A DNA stretch of 64,000 bases, from NCBI GenBank assembly GCA_913775175.1, contig CAJYKU010000039.1, positions 1 to 64,000 on the forward strand. The letters are read 5' to 3'. A program made the translations under genes and the position numbers. The DNA is from an uncultured Pantoea sp. (GTDB lineage Bacteria > Pseudomonadota > Gammaproteobacteria > Enterobacterales > Enterobacteriaceae). The notes beneath the pieces are model-generated. The model ran no database searches, was not told the DNA's origin, and saw nothing but the letters and a program-made list of their open reading frames with translations. Below, in pieces: positions 36,876 through 45,521 of this stretch (positions within the stretch are counted from its first letter, which is position 1; every line of letters begins with the position of its first letter).

Positions 36876-37469
36876 ATGAAAAACAGTACTTATAACCCCT
36901 ATGTCACTGAGCGTATTCATCGCTTTGACAACACGTTATACGGCGTGTGTTATTCAGCACCCTTTATGTATTGCAAGCAGGAAGCAGAGAATTTACTTAA
37001 CGGAAATAACATAATTGCTTTACACAATCAGTTGCCTGATGCACCGGAATTAATAGTTATTCCTCTGGCCGGTAATATACTGACGATGTTTATCCAGTCG
37101 CCAGAGAATTATCCGATGCTGCAGGCTGACAACGTTCGTCTTGCAATTGATTATCAGGGTTTACTGCAGGGCGGCGCACCGCTGCTGGCCTTGGCAAAAC
37201 ATTTTTTATTCTGGCTATGTGATGTGGCATCACCGGGTACAGAATGGAAAAAAATCACCGCTTTTCCCTTTAGCGGCGTGGTGTTATCAGAGCAATTTTT
37301 TAATGATAATTATCAGAAATTCAGCTTTCCATTTTTAATGGAGTCGCTAAAAGAAAGAGAAGCAGATGTTATATTACGGACTTCTCAGCTCTCGCTTAGC
37401 TCTGATCGGTATCAGCAACTGCAGTTAAACGGCTGGCAGCAACAGCGTGCGTCCGGTTCGATTTTTTAG
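36876..37469 (+). CDS. Hypothetical 197-aa protein, A+T-rich orphan
   Basis: I do not recognise the family. The ATG at 36876 is the likeliest start; a TTG four codons upstream is the alternative, and the SD site (GAGA) is weak for both. The protein is soluble, rich in Asn, Gln, Tyr and Phe, with a hydrophobic patch at about residues 105-120 (L-A-L-A-K-H-F-L-F-W-L-C). There is no signal peptide. The N-terminal Y-N-P-Y-V-T-E-R-I-H-R-F-D-N and C-terminal N-G-W-Q-Q-Q-R are distinctive for a search. It is visibly A+T-richer than gcd next to it and is monocistronic, which suggests acquisition by transfer. Confidence 0.7.
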   Translation: MKNSTYNPYVTERIHRFDNTLYGVCYSAPFMYCKQEAENLLNGNNIIALHNQLPDAPELIVIPLAGNILTMFIQSPENYPMLQADNVRLAIDYQGLLQGGAPLLALAKHFLFWLCDVASPGTEWKKITAFPFSGVVLSEQFFNDNYQKFSFPFLMESLKEREADVILRTSQLSLSSDRYQQLQLNGWQQQRASGSIF

Positions 37470-37695
37470 GGTAAGCGATTGCACTTTCTGTGTTAGCGCG
37501 TTGCTCCCTGATTTATCGGGAATTAACGCTGAAACTCCCCGCGAAAATTTACTGCTATCAGCATTACGAGAGTAAAAACCGCCAAAAAAATCAAACTTGT
37601 TAACGTTTTTAAGATAAAATTTAACGCAAAGGGATCATCTGGCGTCACGGAAGAACGCTTCGTGAACAATTCTGCTCACTTCGTACTCTATGTCG

Positions 37696-37731
37696 GGAAA
37701 CAGCCTGAAGCGCTGTTTCCTTTGTTTTTTT
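37696..37731 (+). terminator. Intrinsic terminator in the gcd leader
   Basis: A perfect 9-bp stem, GGAAACAGC (37696-37704) with GCTGTTTCC (37712-37720), 7-nt loop, is followed by TTTGTTTTTTT. The last T lies only about 25 nt before the gcd ATG, and the gcd SD site (AAAGAGG) follows directly. It could be an attenuator in the gcd leader or the 3' end of a small RNA starting in the 226-bp gap after 37469. Confidence 0.75.
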
Positions 37732-37755
37732 ATGGCAAAGAAAGAGGTCTATATT

Positions 37756-40143
37756 ATGGGGAAAGCTTCCTCATCTTGTGGCGTAATCCGCTTTCTCACA
37801 GTGCTATTTGCACTGCTGACAGGCGCGTTTATGCTGGTTGGTGGCATCTGGTTAGCCACCATTGGAGGTTCCTGGTACTACGTTATTGGCGGCGCGATGA
37901 TGCTTATCACCGCTGTCCTGCTCTGGCGTCGCAGCAGTGCTGCGCTGCTGCTCTATGCGCTGCTGCTGCTGGCTACGCTAATCTGGGGCGTATGGGAAGT
38001 TGGCTTTGATTTCTGGGCGCTGGCACCACGTACTGATGTACTGGTGATCTTTGGCATCTGGCTCATCCTGCCTTTCGTTTACCGTACACTTAACCACACC
38101 GGTAAAGGCGCAATCAGCGCTATGGCAGTGGCACTGGTAGCCAGTGTACTGGTACTGGCCTGGGCCGTATTCCACGATCCACAAGAGCTGAATGGCGAAT
38201 TGCCAGCTGCTGCTGCAAGCACGCAGACTCAGTCTGGCAGCAATATTGCTGATGCTGACTGGCCTGCCTATGCGCGTGACCAGCAGGGCACCCGTTTTTC
38301 ACCACTGAAACAGATCAACACCAGCAACGTCAAAGAGTTGCAGGTTGCGTGGCAGTTCCAGACTGGCGATCTGAAAAATGCTAACGATCCGGGTGAAATC
38401 ACGGATGAAGTGACGCCAATTAAAATCCGCGACACCCTTTACCTTTGCTCCCCGCATCAGATCCTGTTTGCACTGGATGCCACTACGGGTAAAGAGAAGT
38501 GGAAGTTTGATCCAGCGCTGAAGCAGAATCCAACGTTCCAGCACATCACCTGCCGTGGTGTTTCTTATCATGAAATGCCAGCAGCTGCCGATGCTGCTGC
38601 AAACCAGCCTGCACTCTGCTCGCGTCGTATTTACCTGCCGGTAAACGATGGTCGTCTGTTTGCACTGGATGCTGAAACCGGTGCACGCTGCCCATCATTT
38701 GGTAACAACGGTGAACTGGATCTGCAGCACAAGCAGCCGGTTACCACTCCGGGACAGTATGAGCCGACCTCACCACCTGTCATTACCGATACCACTATCG
38801 TTATTGCGGGTGCAGTGACCGACAACTACTCGACCCGTGAGCCATCAGGCGTGATTCGTGGTTTCGACGTTAATACCGGTAAACTGCTGTGGGCTTTCGA
38901 TCCGGGTGCTAAAGATCCAAATGCGATTCCGGAAGATGAGCATACGTATACGCTCAACTCGCCGAACTCCTGGGCACCAGCGGTCTATGATCCGAAACTG
39001 GATATTGTTTACCTGCCAATGGGCGTGACGACTCCCGATATCTGGGGAGGCAACCGTACTCCTGAGCAGGAGCGTTTTGCGAACAGTATACTCGCGCTGA
39101 ATGCCACAACCGGTAAACTGGTCTGGTCTTATCAGACTGTACACCACGATCTGTGGGATATGGATCTGCCTTCTCAGCCAACACTGGCTGACATCACTGA
39201 CAAAGATGGCAACACCGTTCCGGTGATCTATGCTCCGGCGAAAACCGGTAACATCTTTGTACTGGATCGTCGCAACGGTGAGCTGGTTGTTCCGGCACCA
39301 GAAACCCCGGTTCCACAGGGTGCTGCTAAAGGCGATCACGTATCACCGACCCAGCCCTACTCCGAACTGACCTATCGTCCAAAGCAGAAGCTGACGGACA
39401 AGGATATGTGGGGTGCGACCCTGTATGACCAGCTGGTGTGCCGCGTGATCTTCAAACGCCTGCGTTATGATGGTCCATTCACGCCGCCATCTGAGCAGGG
39501 TACGCTGGTATTCCCGGGTAACCTCGGTATGTTCGAATGGGGTGGTATCGCAGTTGATCCACATCGTCAGATCGCTATCGCTAACCCGATGGCTCTGCCG
39601 TTTGTCTCCAAGCTGATCCCACGCGGTCCGGGCAACCCTGCTGAGCCACCGAAAGGTGCTGAGGGCGGTTCAGGTACTGAAACCGGTGTTCAGCCACAGT
39701 ATGGCGTGCCATATGGTGTTGAACTGAATCCATTCCTGTCACCTTTCGGCCTGCCGTGCAAACAGCCAGCCTGGGGTTACATCTCAGCCGTTGATCTGAA
39801 GACCAACGAGACTGTGTGGAAAAAACGTATCGGTACTGTGCGTGATAGTGCACCGCTGCCGCTGCCGTTTAAGATGGGTATGCCAATGCTGGGTGGCCCA
39901 ATCACCACTGCTGGTCACGTTGCCTTTATCGGTGCAACCGCAGATAACTACCTGCGTGCGTTTGATACCAACACTGGCGAAATGCTGTGGCAGGCACGTC
40001 TGCCAGCAGGTGGTCAGGCAACGCCAATGACCTATGAAGCGAATGGCAAGCAGTATGTTGTTATCGCTGCGGGTGGTCACGGCTCGTTTGGTACCAAACT
40101 GGGCGACTATATTGTTGCGTATGCACTGCCGGATGCGAAATAA
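37756..40143 (+). CDS. gcd: Membrane-bound PQQ-dependent glucose dehydrogenase
   Basis: A 795-aa quinoprotein, almost the exact length of E. coli Gcd. The ATG at 37756 follows AAAGAGG. Five N-terminal membrane helices (about residues 10-140) carry the ubiquinone side. The periplasmic eight-bladed PQQ propeller starts near D-W-P-A-Y-A-R-D-Q-Q-G-T-R-F-S-P (about 170). The tryptophan-docking repeats L-D-A-T-T-G-K-E-K-W, L-N-A-T-T-G-K-L-V-W and F-D-T-N-T-G-E-M-L-W are visible. It oxidises glucose to gluconolactone and passes electrons to ubiquinone. PQQ synthesis genes are not in this window. It likely works with the gluconate dehydrogenase at 47152-51001. Confidence 0.97.
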   Translation: MGKASSSCGVIRFLTVLFALLTGAFMLVGGIWLATIGGSWYYVIGGAMMLITAVLLWRRSSAALLLYALLLLATLIWGVWEVGFDFWALAPRTDVLVIFGIWLILPFVYRTLNHTGKGAISAMAVALVASVLVLAWAVFHDPQELNGELPAAAASTQTQSGSNIADADWPAYARDQQGTRFSPLKQINTSNVKELQVAWQFQTGDLKNANDPGEITDEVTPIKIRDTLYLCSPHQILFALDATTGKEKWKFDPALKQNPTFQHITCRGVSYHEMPAAADAAANQPALCSRRIYLPVNDGRLFALDAETGARCPSFGNNGELDLQHKQPVTTPGQYEPTSPPVITDTTIVIAGAVTDNYSTREPSGVIRGFDVNTGKLLWAFDPGAKDPNAIPEDEHTYTLNSPNSWAPAVYDPKLDIVYLPMGVTTPDIWGGNRTPEQERFANSILALNATTGKLVWSYQTVHHDLWDMDLPSQPTLADITDKDGNTVPVIYAPAKTGNIFVLDRRNGELVVPAPETPVPQGAAKGDHVSPTQPYSELTYRPKQKLTDKDMWGATLYDQLVCRVIFKRLRYDGPFTPPSEQGTLVFPGNLGMFEWGGIAVDPHRQIAIANPMALPFVSKLIPRGPGNPAEPPKGAEGGSGTETGVQPQYGVPYGVELNPFLSPFGLPCKQPAWGYISAVDLKTNETVWKKRIGTVRDSAPLPLPFKMGMPMLGGPITTAGHVAFIGATADNYLRAFDTNTGEMLWQARLPAGGQATPMTYEANGKQYVVIAAGGHGSFGTKLGDYIVAYALPDAK

Positions 40144-40166
40144 CCTTTTCGCGCGGTAGTTTGAAC

Positions 40167-40195
40167 AAGGCGGGCCACTGAGCCCGCCTTTTTTA
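40167..40195 (+). terminator. Intrinsic terminator after gcd, bidirectional
   Basis: A perfect 9-bp stem, AAGGCGGGC with GCCCGCCTT (40167-40190, 6-nt loop), is followed by a T run on the plus strand. The minus-strand reading also ends in TTGTTC, so it can serve the convergent MFS gene, whose stop codon it overlaps. Confidence 0.9.
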
Positions 40196-41413
40196 TTCCT
40201 GGGGTTTGTTCTGTACGATAGTGCGCACCAGCAATGCGCTCAATGCCATGATCAGCGCAGTAAGAATAAATACCGGCTGCATACCCAGCGCGCCGCCAAT
40301 CATTCCACCACACAGTGGCCCCGCCACCTGACCGGCATACTGTGCCGAAGTCGCATAGCCGAGCATTTTTCCGGTCTGCTGCGCAGGTGTGTTATGGCGA
40401 ATCAGCGCTGTAATACAAGGCAATAGCCCACCCAGTGCCATACCCATTAAAAAACGCAGTGCTATCAGCTGCCACGCTGCGCAAATAAACGCCTGCGGGA
40501 TCAGCAGCAGCGCGCAAATGAACAATCCCGACATGAGTACCCGCCCATGCCCGATACGATCGGCCAGATGGCCTGTGGCTGGTGCCGCAATCACACTGCC
40601 CAGCGCTGCTGCTGCCATCGCCAGTCCGGAATTAATCGTAACGGCGTGATCACCCTGGACAAACTGCGCAACGTAAAGCGTAATAATGGGTTCAATCGAC
40701 ATAGTGGCAAACATCATGAGCATTGCTGTCAGCCACATCAGCCGCACAATCCTGCGACCCGCGAGCTTTTGCGGTGTCGCCTGCTCTGCTGTGACGGGGT
40801 TCGCTGGCTGATGCGGCGCCTCTTTCAGCAAAAAAAGTGTGCCGAGAAATGCCACAAAAATCACGCCGCCAGTCAGCCAGAAGGTGTGGCGAATCCCCAT
40901 CAGCGATGGCAGCACCCCGCCCAGCAACGGCCCTGCCACATTGCCAGCCATAATGCCTGAAGAGAGCACGCCCAGCGCCCATCCGAGCTGCGCTTTTGGC
41001 GTCTGAGCCGCCACCAGAATAGTCGACCCTGAGGCGTAACCACCCAGCAGACCAGCCAGCAGCCGCAGTGCCACCAGCTGCCACGGTGCTGTTACCATCC
41101 CCATCAGTGACATAGCAATTGCCATTCCCAGGCTGGCCCGGATCAGCATCGGCTTGCGGCCATAACGATCGGCCAGCCGTCCCCACAACGGTGCGGTCAG
41201 AGCTGCACTAAAAAATGTGGCGGCATAGGCGGTTCCTGACCAGCGGGCAATCGCTGCCGGCTGTTCCGCACCGAGCTGCTGCATATAGAGTGGTAAAAAT
41301 GGCAGTAGCAGTGTCATCGCCACAATAGTAGTAAACGATCCCAGGGTGCAGACCAGTAAATTGCACTGCCAGTGTTGCTGTTCAGCTGTCAATAACGATG
41401 ATGAGTGCGCCAT
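40193..41413 (-). CDS. MFS multidrug exporter, MdtG-like
   Basis: A 406-aa 12-helix MFS protein resembling E. coli MdtG in length and motifs: P-F-L-P-L-Y near helix 1-2, W-S-G, L-W-G-R-L-A-D-R-Y-G-R-K (motif A) and G-L-L-G-G-Y in helix 4, W-A-L-G-x-L-S-S-G-x-x-x-G-x-x-x-G-P-L-L-G-G (motif C, antiporters) in helix 5. MdtG gives resistance to fosfomycin and deoxycholate when overexpressed; the substrate here is not known. The ATG at 41413 follows GGAGAG. A LysR gene ends 109 nt upstream on the same strand and may regulate it. Confidence 0.88.
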   Translation of the reverse strand: MAHSSSLLTAEQQHWQCNLLVCTLGSFTTIVAMTLLLPFLPLYMQQLGAEQPAAIARWSGTAYAATFFSAALTAPLWGRLADRYGRKPMLIRASLGMAIAMSLMGMVTAPWQLVALRLLAGLLGGYASGSTILVAAQTPKAQLGWALGVLSSGIMAGNVAGPLLGGVLPSLMGIRHTFWLTGGVIFVAFLGTLFLLKEAPHQPANPVTAEQATPQKLAGRRIVRLMWLTAMLMMFATMSIEPIITLYVAQFVQGDHAVTINSGLAMAAAALGSVIAAPATGHLADRIGHGRVLMSGLFICALLLIPQAFICAAWQLIALRFLMGMALGGLLPCITALIRHNTPAQQTGKMLGYATSAQYAGQVAGPLCGGMIGGALGMQPVFILTALIMALSALLVRTIVQNKPQE

Positions 41414-41522
41414 GCTCTCTCCTGCTTTTCTGTTTTAAGCAGACTAGCAGCGCCGGGAAGCTGAAAACAGCTGCTGCGCCACAGTTACCTGCCAGCACAT
41501 CACTGTTGTCACAGAGCAACAA

Positions 41523-42410
41523 TTATCCGTTATGTAGTGCCATGATTAATGCATCGCACAGCTGGTTAGCCGGTGATGAGAGTTGCGGATGCGCTTTTAA
41601 CAGCAGATAACTGTAAAAACGATCCATTTGCCAGTCAGAGAGAATCGGCTGAATCGCGCCACGTGCCAGCGCATCCTGCGTCATATAAGAAGGAAGATAA
41701 GCGATACCGCCGCCCGCCACGGCCGCATTAAGCAGTGCCATGCTGTTGTTAGCCCGGAAGCGACTACGTACATCCAGCGCCAGACGCTGTTTATCCCGTC
41801 GAAACGGTAGTGCTGCGGTATGCGCCGGGCCGTGGAACAGCAGCAAATTATGGCGCGTCAGATGGCGCGGATGCGTTATCGCTGGATGAGATGCCAGGTA
41901 ATCTGCTGTAGCGTACAGCCCCCAGTCAATAGTGCTGAGCTCCCGCCAGGCCACGCCCTCAGGGGCACGACTGCGGATCACAATCGCCACATCTGCGTCA
42001 GGATCTGGCTCATCGCTGGTGAGCTGCAGATCAACATGCAGATGAATATGTTGTCGGATAAAAGTATCCACAACTGGCGCAACACACTGACAGCCAAACG
42101 TCACTGGCGCCTGCAGGCGAATGTTACCTGCCGGTTGCTGATGGATCTGCTGTACAAACGCATCAGCCTGATGCAGCTCATCCAGCATCCGCAGGCAGAA
42201 TGGATAGTACGCCTGTCCCAGTTCGGTCAGCACAACTCTGCGTGTAGTACGCTGCAGCAGCCTGATACCCAGCCGCACCTCCAGTCGGGCGATTTCACGG
42301 CTGACATACGATTTTGAGACGCCCAGAACCCGGGCAGCTTCGCTAAAACTTTGCCGCTCTGCTACATGTGCAAATAGCATCATCGCAGTGAGATTGTTGC
42401 TGTTATCCAT
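41523..42410 (-). CDS. LysR-family regulator (CrgA group)
   Basis: A 295-aa LysR regulator. The helix-turn-helix at about residues 18-50 has F-S-E-A-A-R-V-L-G-V-S-K-S-Y-V-S-R-E-I-A-R-L-E and the R-L-L-Q-R-T-T-R-R motif of the CrgA-like group. The C-terminal substrate-binding domain ends G-G-G-I-A-Y-L-P-S-Y. The ATG at 42410 has a weak SD. It is followed 109 nt later by the MdtG-like exporter on the same strand, whose expression it may control. Confidence 0.9.
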   Translation of the reverse strand: MDNSNNLTAMMLFAHVAERQSFSEAARVLGVSKSYVSREIARLEVRLGIRLLQRTTRRVVLTELGQAYYPFCLRMLDELHQADAFVQQIHQQPAGNIRLQAPVTFGCQCVAPVVDTFIRQHIHLHVDLQLTSDEPDPDADVAIVIRSRAPEGVAWRELSTIDWGLYATADYLASHPAITHPRHLTRHNLLLFHGPAHTAALPFRRDKQRLALDVRSRFRANNSMALLNAAVAGGGIAYLPSYMTQDALARGAIQPILSDWQMDRFYSYLLLKAHPQLSSPANQLCDALIMALHNG

Positions 42411-42490
42411 TCGTCTGTCTGGCCGGGAAACAAGAGCAGCAGCTTAAAAGGTCTTACGCTATTCTGCACCGATTTTCCACGCTCACCGTA

Positions 42491-42880
42491 TCACAGCCGG
42501 GAACTGACTTCCCGGCTGGCAACGGCAAAAGGCAGCAGCAACCGCTCCGGTTCAACGCGCCGCTGACGGCGTAGCTGACCGGGCGTGATGCGAAAATAAT
42601 TTTTAAACGTGCGCGTATAGGCTTGCTGAGTATCAAAACCGTAATTCATCGCGACCTGTAAAATCGCTTCATCACTGTTAATCAGCGTCAGTGCTGACTC
42701 CGTCAGGCGACGCTGCCGGATATATTCCGCCAGAGAGAAACCGGTATGCTGACGAAACAGCCGCTGCAGATGCCAGCGTGAATAGCCGGAGCGTCGTGCT
42801 ACCTCATCAAGATGGAGATCGTGGCCTAAGTTATCTTCAATCCACTCCAGTAAACTGCGGATAAATTCGCGCTGATCCAT
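42491..42880 (-). CDS. MarA/SoxS-like AraC-family regulator
   Basis: A 129-aa stand-alone AraC DNA-binding protein, the size of MarA, with both helix-turn-helix motifs: W-I-E-D-N-L, then S-G-Y-S-R-W-H-L-Q-R-L-F-R (first) and Y-G-F-D-T-Q-Q-A-Y-T-R-T-F-K-N-Y-F (second). The pattern matches MarA, SoxS, RamA and Rob closely. No ligand-binding domain is present, so activity should depend on synthesis and degradation. The start is ATG 42880 with GGAGG 5 nt upstream; an upstream ATG at 42895 lacks an SD. It is divergent from the two-component genes and shares the TTAGCG repeats with them. Confidence 0.92.
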   Translation of the reverse strand: MDQREFIRSLLEWIEDNLGHDLHLDEVARRSGYSRWHLQRLFRQHTGFSLAEYIRQRRLTESALTLINSDEAILQVAMNYGFDTQQAYTRTFKNYFRITPGQLRRQRRVEPERLLLPFAVASREVSSRL

Positions 42881-42946
42881 GGCTGCCTCCGGCATTAATA
42901 TAATGTTGCTGAGGGCTTACTGTAGCGCGAGAGATTTATCCCTTAA

Positions 42947-42974
42947 TTAGCGAAGAATTAGCGCAGAATTAGCA
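42947..42974. promoter_or_regulatory. Three direct repeats TTAGCR, 11-bp period, candidate response-regulator operator
   Basis: TTAGCG at 42947, TTAGCG at 42958 and TTAGCA at 42969 are separated by 5-bp spacers (AAGAA, CAGAA). The 11-bp period, one helical turn, is how OmpR/PhoB-family regulators bind tandem half-sites. The site lies 67 bp from the MarA-like start codon and about 138 bp from the response-regulator start, so it could control either or both divergent genes. Confidence 0.6.
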
Positions 42975-43111
42975 AACAGCTGCCGTAACCCGGCGTTCAT
43001 CACCGCGCAGTACAGGCACCCTCCGCTTCTGCGCTGCTGGCAAAATTTCCGCACAATAATTATTTACTAAGAAAGCAGCGCTACACTGCAGAAAACTGAT
43101 AAGGAGCCTCC

Positions 43112-43771
43112 ATGCGCGTGCTGCTGGTAGAAGATGATGAAATGATTGGCGCTAACCTGCAGCTGGCACTGGAAGCCGCAGGCTGGTCAGTGGACTGGGT
43201 ACGTGACGGCCTGTTTGCCGCGCACGCATGGTCAGAAGGTGACTACACCTGTGTACTGCTTGACCTGGGGCTGCCGCGTGAGGATGGTCTCGATGTACTG
43301 CGACGCGCCCGTGCCCGCGGTGATATGACGCCAGTGCTGATACTGACCGCACGGGATAGCGTACAGCAGCGCATCCAGGGACTCGATAGCGGCGCAGATG
43401 ACTACCTGCTTAAGCCTTTCGATCTGCAGGAAGTGCTGGCACGGATGCGGGCAATTACCCGTCGCCGCCACGGTGCCGCTGATACTCTGCTTGGCAGCGG
43501 CGATGTACAGCTGGATATGATGACGCGTGAAGTGCTCTATAAAGGCCAGCGAGAACAGCTGACAGCGCGTGAATATGCACTGCTCTATGCACTGCTTGAA
43601 CGCCCCGGTGCAATTCTCTCCCGTGAGCAGCTGGAAAATCGTATCTATGGCTGGGGTGAAGAGGTTACCAGCAACGCGGTTGATGTACTGATCCACGGTA
43701 TGCGTCGCAAGCTGGGCAACGAAATTATCCGTAATGTGCGCGGCCTTGGCTGGCGGGTTCCGGCGCTATGA
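43112..43771 (+). CDS. OmpR-family response regulator (QseB/PmrA-like)
   Basis: A 219-aa response regulator. The receiver domain has the acidic pair E7-D8-D9, phosphoacceptor D51 in L-L-D-L-G-L-P, T79 and K101. The winged-helix output domain at about 125-217 ends with N-V-R-G-L-G-W-R-V. E-E-V-T-S-N-A-V in the output domain points to the QseB/TctD/PmrA branch. AAGGAG precedes the ATG at 43112. It overlaps the kinase gene by 4 nt (ATGA), so the pair is coupled. Signal and targets are not deducible. Confidence 0.95.
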   Translation: MRVLLVEDDEMIGANLQLALEAAGWSVDWVRDGLFAAHAWSEGDYTCVLLDLGLPREDGLDVLRRARARGDMTPVLILTARDSVQQRIQGLDSGADDYLLKPFDLQEVLARMRAITRRRHGAADTLLGSGDVQLDMMTREVLYKGQREQLTAREYALLYALLERPGAILSREQLENRIYGWGEEVTSNAVDVLIHGMRRKLGNEIIRNVRGLGWRVPAL

Positions 43772-45126
43772 AACAGTTCACCTTTATGCGCTCGTTGCGT
43801 AATAAACTGCTGCTGAGTCTGGTCGTGCTGCATCTGGCGATGATTGGCGGTGTGGCCTGGTACTTTTTTCACTGCTATGGCGACATGATGGGCACGATGA
43901 AAGATGATCAGCTGGAGAAAATTGCCGATGTCTGGTCAAGCAGCCAGAGTATGCCAGCGCTTATGCCCTTGGATCCACCACAGGACAAGCCGAAAAGCGC
44001 CTTTATTGTCCAGCTCTGGGATACGCATAATCACCTGAGTGCCAGCTCATGGCCTGCGCTACATGCCCCGCTGCAGCCGAAACGTGGCTGGTCAGATCTG
44101 CGTATTGGCGACTGCGGCGATGATTGCCAGTGGCGCGTTTATACCCGCCCGGGAGAATCGGGTAGCGCCATCGGCACCATTCAGGTACTGCATAATATTG
44201 GCTATATGAAAGATCTGATGGTAAAGCGTGTGCTCTCTGCACTGATCCCGCTGATCCTGATAATGCCACTGTCACTGCTGCTGATCTGGCTGATCGTACG
44301 TGCGATTACGCGCAATCTGCTGATCGCCTCCCGGCAGATTGCCGCGCAGGAGAGTCTGCATCCGCACACGGTATCGTCTGACAGGCTGCCCGATGAAGTG
44401 CTGCCGCTGGTTGCGGCTTATAATGCCTTGCTGGATAAGCTACGCGCTGCATGGTCCTCACAGCGCCAGTTTCTGGAGGATGCCGCACATGAGCTGCGTA
44501 CGCCAGTGACCGCTGTGACGCTGCAGCTGGAGAATCTGCGTCAGCATATTCAGCCGGGTGAGGCACGCCGTCAGTTTGATCAGCTGGAAGCGGGTGTTAC
44601 CCGTACCCGGCATCTGGTTACCCAGCTGCTTAACGTTTCACGCCAGGAAGATCGTTCTGTGGTTGTCTCACTGGAAACGCTTGAGCTTGATGATGTACTG
44701 AAAGAGAGCATTGAGCAGCTTATGGTGGTTGCGGACAAACGCGGCATTGATATTGGTTACAGCGGCAGCACGCACTACCGCCTGCAGGCAAGCCGTTCAG
44801 AACTGCGCACCCTGTTCGACAACGTAATCGGTAACGCCATGTTGCATACACCAGAAGGCAGCATGGTGGATGTACTGCTGCATCGTGTCGGTAATCACAC
44901 CGTGGTTGATATTGTGGACAATGGCTGCGGAATGCCGGAGTCGTTTCTGGAACGGGCGTTTGATCGCTTTACCCGATCGCCCGATGTGCAGGCGCAGGGC
45001 AGCGGCCTTGGCCTGTCGATTGTGCGAAGCGTGGCACAGAAACACAATATGCAGGTGGCGCTCTCTAACTGTCTGACACCGCAAGGCAAACGCTGTGGCC
45101 TGCAGGTCAGAGTCACGTTACCTTAA
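43768..45126 (+). CDS. Sensor histidine kinase (QseC/PmrB-like)
   Basis: A 452-aa membrane kinase. Transmembrane helices lie at about residues 12-33 and 156-178, bounding a periplasmic sensor of about 120 residues with Cys at 116 and 120 (G-D-C-G-D-D-C). The H-box A-A-H-E-L-R-T-P has phospho-His at 241. The ATPase domain has D-N-V-I-G-N-A (N box), D-N-G-C-G-M (G1) and G-S-G-L-G-L-S-I-V (G2). It phosphorylates the regulator encoded just upstream. The short sensor fits the QseC/PmrB group rather than PhoQ. Confidence 0.95.
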   Translation: MKQFTFMRSLRNKLLLSLVVLHLAMIGGVAWYFFHCYGDMMGTMKDDQLEKIADVWSSSQSMPALMPLDPPQDKPKSAFIVQLWDTHNHLSASSWPALHAPLQPKRGWSDLRIGDCGDDCQWRVYTRPGESGSAIGTIQVLHNIGYMKDLMVKRVLSALIPLILIMPLSLLLIWLIVRAITRNLLIASRQIAAQESLHPHTVSSDRLPDEVLPLVAAYNALLDKLRAAWSSQRQFLEDAAHELRTPVTAVTLQLENLRQHIQPGEARRQFDQLEAGVTRTRHLVTQLLNVSRQEDRSVVVSLETLELDDVLKESIEQLMVVADKRGIDIGYSGSTHYRLQASRSELRTLFDNVIGNAMLHTPEGSMVDVLLHRVGNHTVVDIVDNGCGMPESFLERAFDRFTRSPDVQAQGSGLGLSIVRSVAQKHNMQVALSNCLTPQGKRCGLQVRVTLP

Positions 45127-45521
45127 CGCAGCGCTGACGCTGCAGACGCAATAATCGCCCTGCCATTTTCAGGCCGGGCGTACACCGCTCAACCACTCGC
45201 GCATGGTTTATCTTACTCCTAGGGCATCAGGACTTCTTAACCGCAATGGCATCATAACCGCCACGTAAACGGTTGCGGCAACACGTTCGCTACAGATAGA
45301 ATATGTGATAACAATCACAAATCAGCTGAATCCAATTGCAACACCTTTTGACAAACGTGATCAAAATCTATTTTCTAACCCTTTGTTACAGGCACATTAC
45401 GCAGGCCTGACACTAAAGCTGGCATCAGAGATCAGCTACAGCACTCACTCTCCCAACCCGGGAATAAACAGATACGATCGTGATCTTTCTGATACGATCT
45501 TTAGCAAGTGGTTAAATAATA
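45127..45521. other. Intergenic region with tsx control sites
   Basis: The 395-bp gap after the kinase gene holds a 6-bp stem hairpin (GCAGCG/CGCTGC, 45128-45143), the CRP/CytR-like sites listed separately, and two copies of GATACGATC at 45471 and 45491, exactly 20 bp apart. An 86-codon frame that starts inside the CRP site and runs into tsx is rejected. Confidence 0.6.
45302..45371 (+). promoter_or_regulatory. CRP-CytR-CRP type operator upstream of tsx
   Basis: TGTGA-N6-TCACA is perfect at 45304-45319. A second, weaker match (CGTGA-N6-TCTAT, 45356-45371) lies with its centre 52 bp away. Between them, on the minus strand, GTTGCAATT (45334-45342) resembles the CytR half-site. This 52-53-bp CRP-CytR-CRP layout is known at E. 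coli CytR-controlled nucleoside promoters, including tsx, so control by cAMP and cytidine is likely. Confidence 0.7.

Noticed and set aside
37662-38009. 115-codon frame over the gcd start
   Set aside because: It crosses the terminator hairpin and reads gcd membrane helices out of frame.
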